A stretch of 64,000 bases of DNA. Source: Pleodorina starrii. Taxonomy: Eukaryota > Chlorophyta > Chlorophyceae > Chlamydomonadales > Volvocaceae. The translations under genes and the position numbers were made by a program. The stretch covers positions 564,501-628,500 of the forward strand of contig BRXU01000012.1 in the NCBI GenBank assembly GCA_030267565.1, given 5' to 3'. A model generated the notes under the pieces. That model was given only the letters and a program-made list of their open reading frames with translations. It was not told the DNA's origin and ran no database searches. Numbering within the stretch: position 1 is the first letter of the stretch; each line of letters starts with the position of its first letter. Below, in pieces: positions 45,913-55,800 of this stretch.

Positions 45913-47160
45913 CACTATGGCTCGTTGTGGCTAACAGGCCAAGGGCCCCGCCCGTGGCAGCTTGGCGATGCAGCAGGCGCCCGTGTACACGAGCTGAGCC
46001 GGTACGCTCTTCGGACAGCAACCCTCCTTCCAGTTACATAAAGAAATAACACTGGGTCAAATTGATTGCTTTTAATCATCAAAGAGCTTGGTAGACGGTG
46101 TTCATCGTTTTATTATACATGGCTTTGCGTGCTTCGCAGGTTGTCCGTGCGGCCGCGGCTGTTCGGTTCCGGTGCCGTACTTCCGGCGGTTGCCGCGACA
46201 GCAGTTGGCGTGATCTGGAAGAAATAAAAGGGAGTTGAAGCGCCATGAAGCGCCAATACCTGCACGCACCTCGCACGACGAGGGGCTCCGCCCTGGACAG
46301 AGTCTCACGCGGATTGGCCCCAGACCTCGGCGAGACAGTCAGTCTCTATGAAGCCCAATATCGATCGAAGATAGACATCGCCGGTATCGCCGGCATCACC
46401 TCTTTTTTTTCTCTCTCGTTCGCTGGTTCCTTATTTGAGTGCCCATTTTTGGTAATTTTTCGCCGTAATACGGTCTACGGAAGGCCCCCGACTGCCCCCG
46501 ATCGAGAGGACAGCAAAACTGTTGCGGACTGACCCTGACTGACTGGGTCGAGAAGGTGGATCCACGGGTCGGCATGTCTGCACCACAGCCGCCCTATTTC
46601 CCGCACTCCAGGTAGGGACTAGAAGCTGGGAACTACGCTCCGGCCATTCACAGATTCGCTGCTGGGTGGCAGTTATAAGTACGGAGGACGTCACAACCGA
46701 CCGGAGACCGCACCACCGAACCCCGCTTCAGCCCCAGCCGAAGCGTCTCAAGGCTTGAGTTGGGTTGAAGATGTTAAACGATGTGTGGAACGGAGACGCG
46801 GTGCAAAATGGCATTCGCCCACGGGCCACGGCATTCGCCCACGGCCCCACCAGCGCTAACAGAGACCGCTATCACATGATAGTCTCAGTTTATGTTTTCT
46901 AGTGATAAGTCGTATAGCTCATTCCTCATATAGTCAAAAAGACTGCGGAATCAATGTCGGCAGCGCAAGTTTGGAGGGAAATAGCTGGCTTGGGACGGGA
47001 AGTTTCGAGTTTAAACATGATGTATGTATAACAATGACCTACATCGAAACATGGTAGAGAAACTGACGTTGAAGTGTTGTGTCGAGGAACGGCTGTCCGT
47101 TGAACTTCGCGCGCTCCGGAACTTCGGCTCGATCGAAATTTCGGCAAAGCTGACGCAGAA
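45913..47160. other. Intergenic between divergent ATAD1-type and XRCC2-like genes
   Basis: This 1.25-kb stretch holds both 5' flanks and is AT-richer than its flanks. CCACGGCATTCGCCCACGG is partly duplicated at about 46816-46842. No additional gene was recognised. Confidence 0.5.
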
Positions 47161-48915
47161 ATGGACCCTTATCTTACATACAATCCTTTAAATAAAATAG
47201 CTTACACAAATGTCACGTCAATGTCCGACCTTCTTCCGCCAGACATCGCTGCCATTCTCGCGTTCAACGAGACGGGCTCGCAGTTCTTCAAGCGCGTGCA
47301 GCAGGAGCGCGTGCTGACGGGGATGCCCATAATCGACAGCAACCTATCGCTGCGGCCCGGCGTGGTGTTGGAGGTGGCCGGCCCGTCCGGCAGCGGCAAG
47401 ACAGAGCTGCTGCTGAGCATCGCGCTGCACGTGCTGCTCTCGCCCTACGCCGACCCAAACGCATGGCTCGTCCAACCTCCTCCTTCCCTCCTTCCTCAAC
47501 AACATCACCACCAACAACTGGGTCCGGATGGTCAGGGGCAGCAGCAGCAGCAGCAGCAGCAGCAGCCGAGCAAAGGCGCAGGCCCGGAGAACAGGGGCAG
47601 CGTCGTCATCTTCGACCTGGACAGCAAGTTTGATGGAGTTCGGCTCATGCAGGTTAGTACGACAGTCGCCTAGTTTTGAAACAGAGAAATCCCGCGCGCG
47701 GGCGCGGCACGCAAGCCGTTAACTGGGTCCTGCGCTCCGCTCTCTGCAAAAAATCTGACCAGCCATAAGACGCACAGCCCACCGCGTATGTTTTGGTGCA
47801 TGCGGTCGGATCCGCCCGCTGCTTCCCTTCCCCGCCTCCGTCTTTCGTCCCCACATCTTGACATACATCTGTTCCGTCTGTCCATCTTCCGTCTGTCCTT
47901 CTTTACCTTGTGGTGGTGTTTGCTGTTTAGCACTGACCCGGGGGTGCCGCCTGCCGCGTCATTTGATTGATTCCGCAGGTATTGGAGCCTCAGGTGCACA
48001 GCGCCTGGAGGGACCAGCAGCAGCAACGACTGGCGGCGCGCGGCCGGCCTCGAACCGGCGGCGGCGGCGGCGGCGGCGGCAGCGGACCCGGGCCGCAGGA
48101 CGCTGCGTCCGGCATCGCGGAGCAGCAGCAGCAGCAGATGCTGAGTCCTGACCAGGTGCCTGTTTTTGTTTGTGTGGGGGCACGAGCGGCGCGATTCGAT
48201 CATGCAAGCGAGCGCCAAAATGCGATACCCCGCCTCTGCTGCTCTCATGTTAATGACATCCATCCCCAAATCTGTGTCTGTCGGGGTGTGCGTGTGTGTG
48301 TATGTATGCGACAAGATGGGCGCGCGGGGTTTCTCGGCCTGGACCAACTCCCCCCGCCCCCCTCTGTACTCTGGATTACCGCCGGCCCCAAAGCCCACAG
48401 CCCCAAAGCCCACAGCCCCTGCCGCTGCCCCCCTGCCCCCCTGCCCCTCCCGGCACCCGGCAGGTGGTTGACGAGGTGCTCTCCCGGCTCCACCTGGTCC
48501 GCTGTCGGTCCAGTCTGCAGCTGCTGGCGGCGCTGGCGGGGCTACCCACGAAGCTGCAGGCGCTGCAGGTGGTGGTGGGAGTGGGGACCTCACGGGGTCC
48601 GGAGTCGGGTCAGGGAGTCGGGTTAGGGAGTCGGGTTAGAGAGGCCCTGGCCTGGGTTCCCAGGCTCGGGATATGACTATGGCTAGTAGGGCGAGCCTTG
48701 CGACCCCCGCCCGCCCCCTTCTGGCCGTCCCCGCCCGCCCCCCTCCCTCTTCCACCCCCCCCAAGGCGGCGGGCAGCCCCTGCCGACTGCTGCTGGTGGA
48801 CAATGTGGGGTCGCACTACTGGCGGGACCGGGCGGCTCGCAACGTGGTGGCACCGCGGGGCGGGGGCGGGGCCGGGGGCGCGCACCAGCCCTACCACCAG
48901 GCCGTCCACCATCAC

Positions 48916-48950
<35 letters not shown>

Positions 48951-50284
48951 GCTGGCGCTGTCACTCTTCGAGATGCATGCAGGTGGGGGGCACGGATGTG
49001 GGTTTGGGTGTGGGTGTGGATGTGGATGCGGTCTCCAGGGGCCTCCGCCCTGGTCTTCCCCTCCTTTCCTGTGAATGTGGATGTGAATGTGGATGTGAAT
49101 GTGGATGTGAATGTGGATGTGAATGTGGATGGGAGACAAGAGGCCCCTGAAGACCACATCCACATCCAGAGGGAAGGTGGGGAGAAGACCAGGGCGCATA
49201 GTCCAACGACTGAGGGTCCCCTGACCCAATCCGGTCCAATGTTGCTGCGGCCCTATCTACCAATCGAGCCAAGGCAACCAACTCGTTGCCACGTTTGCTT
49301 GCACGTACGACCGCGACTTGCTGCCGTACCGCCGTACATCCTCCCTGCAGCCATCGCGGCGCGCCTGGCGCACGTGTCTCGCCGGCACCGGTTGCCTGTT
49401 GTGGCAACCAAGACGGCGGCCGTCACGGCCAAGGGGCTGGACGCCGGCGGCGGCGGCGGCGGCTTTGAGGTGGCGGCGGCGGCGGTGGTGGGGCAGCCAC
49501 TGGGCGAGGGTGAGGTGCAGCTGCAGCAACGGGAGTTCATGCCCATGCCGTGGCAGGTGCGTGGGCGCGTAGGTGCGCAGGAGGCATCCGGTGGGTCGGT
49601 CAGGCAGTCGGTCAGCGCTCTGACCCAGCTTGCTTGCTTGTCCAGCTTTGTTTCGTTGTACCTGGCACGCCACCAGGCACCAGGCTCGGTTGGAGACGGT
49701 TGGGAAAGGCTGTTTCATGGCTTGGGCCCTCATCCACAGCCCGCCCTGCCCCCCTGCCCTCTCTGCCCTCCTCGTCCGGCCCCGCTGGGCGCCCCTTCGT
49801 CGTCCCCCGTGCCATTCGATGAACACATACGGCCGCACCTCGGCCGTTCCCTGCACGCCAACGCCCCACGCCCCAACCCCCCGCTCGCCACGTGTGGTTC
49901 TCAAAACAAACACCCGCATCGGCACAATGCGGCAACGAATGCGGCGGGGTCGTGGCGTACCTGGTCGGGTGCCGTACCGTACGACAGAACGTGGTCACGC
50001 ACCGCCTACTGCTGTACCCCCGCGGCGTCGTGCCGGGGCCGGCGGCCCCTGGCACGCAGCACGCAGCACTGCAGTCCCTGACGGCGATCCTCTCCGAGAT
50101 GCTGGGCGGCGTGGGGCAGCAGGCGGCGGCGGGCGCAACGGCGGCAGCGGCAGGGGCAGGGGCGACGGTGGCAGCGGCGGGGCCGGGCGGGCTGGGCGGC
50201 ACCGGCGGCGGCGGCGGTTCGGGTGGCGGCCGGGGAGTGGGTCAGCTCCTGGTCAGCTCTGTTGCGATGGTGCAGGATTGGTGA
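47161..50284 (+). CDS. XRCC2: XRCC2-like RAD51 paralog
   Basis: RAD51-paralog ATPase-fold protein of the BCDX2 complex, acting in homologous recombination in the nucleus. Exons: 47161-47652, 47979-48155, 48464-48568, 48766-48982, 49351-49556, 49988-50284, joined in phase to 497 residues (human XRCC2 is 280). Walker A is GPSGSGKTE (74-82). Exon 1 ends FDLDSKFDGVRLMQ; Walker B with the family's Tyr-Trp mark is CRLLLVDNVGSHYW (264-277). Extra length comes from glutamine tracts in exons 1, 2 and 4, a Gly-rich piece in exon 5 and an Ala/Gly tail in exon 6. The last intron's acceptor (CGACAG at 49987) has a weak pyrimidine tract, so that junction is less certain; it reads PMPWQ then NVVTHRLLLYPRG. 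The start could also be the in-frame ATG at 47221. In human XRCC2 the Walker A lysine is reported to be dispensable, yet it is kept here. Confidence 0.9.
47536..47565. repeat. CAG repeat in XRCC2 exon 1 (polyglutamine)
   Basis: Nine CAG codons in a row, preceded by GGG. Exon 4 carries a second Gln run after His codons at about 48910-48950. Confidence 0.85.
49019..49196. repeat. Inverted repeats bracketing a GTGAATGTGGAT array in XRCC2 intron 4
   Basis: A 12-bp unit (GAATGTGGATGT) repeats about five times at 49073-49131. Segment 49019-49045 is inverted at 49140-49166 (25 of 27 complementary by eye). Segment 49046-49069 is inverted at 49172-49196. The order is A-B-array-A'-B'. Confidence 0.75.
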
Positions 50285-51294
50285 CGTGCTAGTTTTTTTG
50301 TTTGTTGGTATGTTTGTTCTGTTTTGTCTTTTGTTTTGCCTTTTGTTTTGTTTGGGGCGCTACGCCGAAGCGGTAGGCCGAATGCGATTGATTCTCCAGT
50401 TGGTAACTTTCCGGTTCCGGGTAACTTCCCGGTTAGTTATTGACGTGACCGCATACATTGACGTGACCGCATACAAATATATCGGATTTGCCGCCGAGAC
50501 ATTGCTTGTATAAGCGAAAAAACACCACTCCCGTAAGTAGAGCCTGTCGCCAACACTCTCCAGCCGTCAGAAGCCCTGACACCACCACCGACGGGGCCTT
50601 GACTTGCCCGCGCGCCCCCCTGGACCTAGCCTCGTCCGGTCTGACACGCGCTTGTATTCCTACCATCCTGCACGTCATGCACACCTTTCCCACGGGGAGG
50701 GGGGAATGTACATTCGAACGAAACCGCAATGCACAGCGTCCCAACGTTTCAGTGGTCTCCGAGCTATACGGTAGTACAGTACAGCCTAGTACAGCCGTCT
50801 AAACAACCCCACCCCGCATCCTAAACAGTCCAGTACCTGCGAGGACACCTGCTTACCGGCGCGCCTCTCTGAACTGCGTCTAAACTACCGTCATTCGACT
50901 AATTCGATTTTAATTTGGATTCTTGAGGGCCAGGCACAGGTACAGGTAACACAACCTAAGCACAGTTTACTCAGCAGCAGCAAAGCCGATGGATGGGCCA
51001 ATGGGCCGCCGATGTAAGACACGAGAAGCTGCATATGCGTGCAATGTTCAGTTGAGCCACAACATTCGGTCAATGAACCACATTCGGTCAACCAACGACT
51101 CGCACCGAAACCAAACGAAACGATCATCGATATCTACGCGCGCCTAACGATTCGGGCTGCCGAAGGCAACAAACAGCCCGCCGTTGGCCCCCAACCTAAG
51201 GAGTGAGGCCCCAATATCGGCTCAGGCCTGGGCGGCGCCGGCGGCGGCGCCGGCATCAGCAGGATCAGCATCAGCATCACCACCAGCATCAGCA
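50285..51294. other. Intergenic between convergent XRCC2-like and monooxygenase genes
   Basis: T/G-rich after the XRCC2 stop (TTTTGTTTTG repeats at 50298-50352). A perfect 18-bp direct duplication, TTGACGTGACCGCATACA, occupies 50440-50457 and 50458-50475. TGTAA at about 51014 is a candidate XRCC2 polyadenylation signal. No gene was recognised. Confidence 0.5.
50440..50475. repeat. Perfect tandem duplication of an 18-bp unit
   Basis: TTGACGTGACCGCATACA occurs twice head to tail in the XRCC2 3' flank. Confidence 0.9.
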
Positions 51295-54200
51295 TCAGCA
51301 GCCCTCATACGGGATACGGCCGCCCCCGGGCTGCCTGGTGTATGTGGCTGTGGCGGTGTAGTCCTTGTTGGGCCCCTTGACCCGGAACTCGATCTCAAAC
51401 TGCCGCAGCCGCAGACCCTGGAAGCTAAATCTGTACGACGCGTCGTACATGTCGCGGACGCAAAGGTGCTCGCCGACCGCCCGCCAGCCAGCGGCGGCGG
51501 CGGCGGCGGCGGCAGCGCCGGCGGCAGGGGACGCAGGCGAAGATGCGGTCGCCGCAGACGCACCTCCGGCATCGGTGGCGGCGACGTCAGCGGCGGCGGT
51601 CGCCGCTGCTGCCTCCGCCGATGTTGCCGCCGCTGGTTGTGCCGCCGCCGCCGCCGCTGGCGCCGCCGCCGCCGCCGCCGACGACGACTGCTCTTCCGGG
51701 GGCAGGAAGCGCAGCGAGTGGAAAAAGGCGCCGCGCCGCGAGCCGCCCTCCGCAAAGAACACGTCGATCCGATCTGCCGTACTGTCGTACGCGTACACGT
51801 ACTCGCGCCGCACTCGCATCACCGGCCCGCCGAGCATGGCGAACTGGCCCTGCTCTTCGTACAGGTACGACAGGCCGCCCGCGCCGCCGGCGGCTGGCGA
51901 GTAAACGCCGCTGGTGTCGGCGGCGGTGGCGGTGAAGGTGGCGCGGCCCGTCACCTCGCCCGAGGGCGAACTGGGAAGGCGGCTGACGATACGGCGGTGC
52001 AGGGCCCACTCGCCCGCCAGGTCATGAAATACGGCACTCGCGACGCGGTGCCCGCCGCGGTAGCTCCGCATCGCCGCCGCCACGTCATCCAAAGCTCGCC
52101 GTACTCCCTCTGGCGCCGCCGCAACCGCATCCCCCATTGCCGCCGCCGCCGCCGCCGATGCATCGCCGTCGTCATCGTCAACCGCCGCCGTGGTGCGCGC
52201 CGCCGCCGCTGCCTCACCTCCTTGTGTTTCGGCCGTCGTCGTACTGTTCGCCGCTGCTGACGGCCCCGGGAAGACGCCGTAGTGGGCGGCGACGATGACG
52301 TCATGAGCCGCCCGCCACTCCGCCGGCGGCCGCACGCCCAGCGCCGCCGCCAGCCCGTCCGCGTGCCCCACGAAATCCACGCGAGGGTACGGCGTCCGCG
52401 GCTCGTACTGCCGTACACGCAGCTCCAGATCGACGCCGGCGCGCTGCGCCGCCGGGTCTGCCTCCGCCGCCGGCAGCGTGCCCGCCGCCGCCGCCGCCGC
52501 CAGTCGCGCCTGCAGCTCCACCACCGCGAAGAACGGGCTCCGAAACACGCCCACGAAGGCCAGACCCGGCACGTCCGGGTGCAGCACTTGGCGGTGAAGC
52601 GCCAGGGGCACGTAATCGTCGTACGGCGTATACGACAGCGTCTCCAGGACCTCCGCCGGCAGGAAGGACAGCGACGGGCGCATGCCGGTACACAGCACGA
52701 TCGCGTCCACGTCGCGCAGCGGCGCCGGCGGCGGCGCCGCCGCCGCAACGGCAGAATCGGCGGCGGCGGCGCCGCCGCCGCCGCCGCCGCCAGGGGGTCC
52801 GCCTGAGAGCTCCAGGGTGGACCCCTCCACTCGGTGCAGCCTGCCCCGGAGGACCTTCAGGCGGCCCGACGCCACCAGGGGGCCGTAACAGTCGGTGATT
52901 GAACCCACCATCGGCTCGCTGCTGCCCGGAGAGATGGCCAGGGCGGGAGACAGCAGGGCGCCCTGGCGGGGTGACCCGGGGGGCGGCGGCGGCGGCGGCG
53001 GTGCGCGGTGGTGGTGCGCAGCGGTGGTGGTGGTGAGCGATGAGCGGGAATGATGACAAGCCGCACAGTTCCACAGTTCCACAGCTGCGCATCCCCCATG
53101 CAAGCCCCCTTCATGGTTACGCGGTCAGCTGCAGCAACCCACCCACCCGCCCCCTTCTCCCCCTTTCCCCCCCCCTTCGCCCCTTCCCCCCAGGTGCAGA
53201 CCTTCCTTCCTACGGTACCTGGTCGCCGCAGACGGTCGCCCAGAAGGCGTTGTCCTTGACTCGCTCCTCCCGCGAAGCAAACAGCCGCTCCCGCCCCTTG
53301 TCGTTCTCGGCCCCCTCGCACCCCGGCCGCGCCGACCAGCGGTGGCACATCACGTCGAGCGGCGCGAACGGCGGCGCGGCGGCGTCCAGCGACAGCGGCA
53401 GGTAGCGCGGCAGCACCCAGAACGGCCGCGGCGTGACATGGATGACCTCCATTGGCATTACCGACGCGTCTGGATCCGAAGCTGGTTCCGGAGCCGCTGC
53501 GGCGGCGGTGCCGCCGCCGGCGCCGGTGCCGCCGCCAGCGGCGGCGATGTCCGCGGCGATGTCCGCTGCGCTGTGTCCCGCACCCACCACCGCCACCCGG
53601 CGGCAGCGCCGACCCGCCCCCGCCGCCGCCGCCGCCGCGAGCCGCAGTGAGTGTGGCCCCCGGTAGGCAGCGCTGTGCAGCAGCAGCCCCGGGAAGGAGT
53701 CCAGGCCGGGGATGGACGGGATGCGCGGCGCGGCGCAGAAGCCCGAGGCCACGACCACGAAGTCAAAGTGCTGCGTGTGAGATGACCCGTGGGTCGGTGC
53801 AGAGGCGCCGGGGCTGGGCTGCGCCTCGTGCCACTCGACGACCCAGGGGAGCTGCTGCTGCTGCTCTGTCCTGGTCTGCTCTGTCCTGGGCGGATCGCCG
53901 GCGTGCTGCGTTTCAGGAGTTCGAGGTGGAAGGGGAGGAGGAGGAGGCGGAGGAGGGGCAGGAGGGGGGCTGGGGCGCAGCACGCGCAGCACCTCGCAGC
54001 CCAGGCGCAGGCGGCACTTGTCGGGTGGCAGGAAGGCGCGCTGGTAGGCGGACAGGTAGTCGCCCACTTGGGCGGCGGTTGGGAAATCGGGGGATCCGGG
54101 AGGCCAGGGGAAGTCGGAGAAGCTGCAGGTGAATCGAGATACGTTGGTGTGGAGGGAGGCGTAGGTGGCGCCGGCGGCGTCGCCCCACATGCCGCCGATG

Positions 54201-54505
54201 GATGGCCGCCGGTCGAAGATGGTGGGCAGCAGGCCGGCTTGGACGGCGGCCTTGGCCGCGGAGAGGCCGGCCAAGCCCCCGCCGATGACGGCGACGGACT
54301 TGGGTTGCGGCGTTGTGGTCGAGGGTTCGCGGCGCGCGTGGGGCATGGCGCTGGCCCGAGTCGCTCGGGAATGGGAGGACCGCGCACGCTGCAAGATAAA
54401 GGATAGCTGCCTCCCTTGGTGCTGGAAATGAATGGGTGCGAAATTGTTGTTTTTGGTCGACACAGTCTGCGGGTGCAATGGGCGTTGGAAGGACGACAAC
54501 AGCAT
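51295..54505 (-). CDS. Flavin-containing monooxygenase fused to a C-terminal DUF6314-like domain
   Basis: Two exons, 54505-53219 and 52962-51295, join in phase to 984 residues. The N-terminal ~53 residues lack acidic residues and look like an organelle-targeting peptide (inference). The FAD-binding Rossmann motif is VAVIGGGLAG (71-80). The FMO-identifying motif reads FPGLLLHSAAY (271-281), and the NADPH-binding motif VAVVGAGHSAADIA (304-317). DVDAIVLCTGMRPSLSFLP (514-532) is the second-half FAD/ATG-type motif. After an acidic and Ala-rich linker (about 665-715), residues about 737-972 resemble DUF6314: WALHRRI, GLSYLYEEQGQF, RREYVYAY, FFHSLRF, MYDASYRFSF and VKGPNKDY, interrupted by a ~70-residue Ala-rich insert (852-920). 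The substrate is unknown. The acceptor at 52963 was chosen by phase and alignment; an earlier one in the CCG-rich tract is possible. It diverges from the serine racemase gene. Confidence 0.9.
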
Positions 54506-55800
54506 AGCTGCCGCAAAGCTAAAATATATTATATAACTATGAGGATTGGCTCAAGACTAGATGCACGCGAACACAAACCAGCTTCCTTCGGTTGTTCCGG
54601 AAGACCTAGAACTCATGGGTCTTCGACGGGTTGGCTATGCCGCATAAGCCAAGGCGCTATGCTTTTTTAATTTGGGAGTTGCCCGATAAACCTGTGACCC
54701 GCGGAATGAGTCTCTCGTGCACTCGTCGTCATCTGCACGGGAGCATCAGCTTCCGTACCAGCAACGAGCGGCGAGGCTTATTATTCCGAATAAAGCTTGT
54801 TAAATATATGTTATAGGAAGGCCCTTGCTTTGGGGCTCCCCCGCTCGAGTGCGCTCGCCTGGATAACCGAAATCGGGTAACCGTTGGGGACGTTTCCAAA
54901 ACTTCGCATCATCTTTACTTTGCATTGCACGTGATGGCCCTACCGGTTGCATGAAGCAACGGGTCGGTTTTGTGTGCCGCCGTAACTGACCAAGGGCGCA
55001 GGGGGGCGTATCTAGTGATGATGAGTTGCCGTGCAGTGCACTGGACGACAATCGACGACCCTCGCTCGCATGCGTGTCGTACCGTCTACCCTGCCGTACA
55101 CCTTCCATACCTTGGCCCGCGCTAGACCGCTGCGCCCGACCTCCCCTTTGTGGCGCTGCGTGTTACTGGCTCGGCCTGGGTTTTTCCGGACAGATGCAGA
55201 ACGCCGCCGCGCGGTCATCAAGGGGGGTTTCACAGTCCAACTGTCTGGCACCGAGTCCGTGCGATTGGATACGCCCATGCCCCCACGGCTAGGCACGGCT
55301 TTTACGGACACCCATGCGCGTGTAAGGCATTTTTAACGACTGGAGTGATCTTTCAGTACCGGTACGACGCCTCCCACCGTGCACTAGCTTCGCACCTCTT
55401 GTCGTTGCGCCACCCACACGCTGCTCCGGAACCAGCCGTCCGCCCTCCCCGCTGTTTGCTTCGTAGCTTCCCGATCGTTCGCTGCCCCACAGCTACTTTG
55501 CTGACTTGCAGTCAAAAACCATTAATTTTTAAGAGCAGTCCTCCGATGCTGAAAGGCGGCTCTGCCCGACACTGTACGGGTCCAGGGCGTTGACCGTTGC
55601 GCATAGAGGCATTGTACCTGCTCCACGATCGGCCTCGAGGCAAAGCTCCGGGGAATAAAATATTTAGTCCCTATAATTCTCTTCAGATATTTATCAATTA
55701 CTGTTTTGTGCTGTAACTTGAAAGTCGACCCTTCAGGGTTATAAGTTAGCAGCACTTGAGTAGTGGCGTTTGCGATCCTAACAAGTGCTTACAAATAACC
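54506..55800. other. Intergenic between divergent monooxygenase and serine racemase-like genes
   Basis: This 1.3-kb stretch holds both 5' flanks. AT-rich patches lie at about 54515-54545 and 55655-55700, close to the two starts. No other gene was recognised. Confidence 0.5.

Noticed and set aside
51184..52260. Long plus-strand open frame (358 codons) opposite the monooxygenase gene
   Set aside because: It is an Arg/Ala-rich shadow of GC-rich minus-strand coding sequence; the minus frame carries recognisable FMO and DUF6314 motifs.
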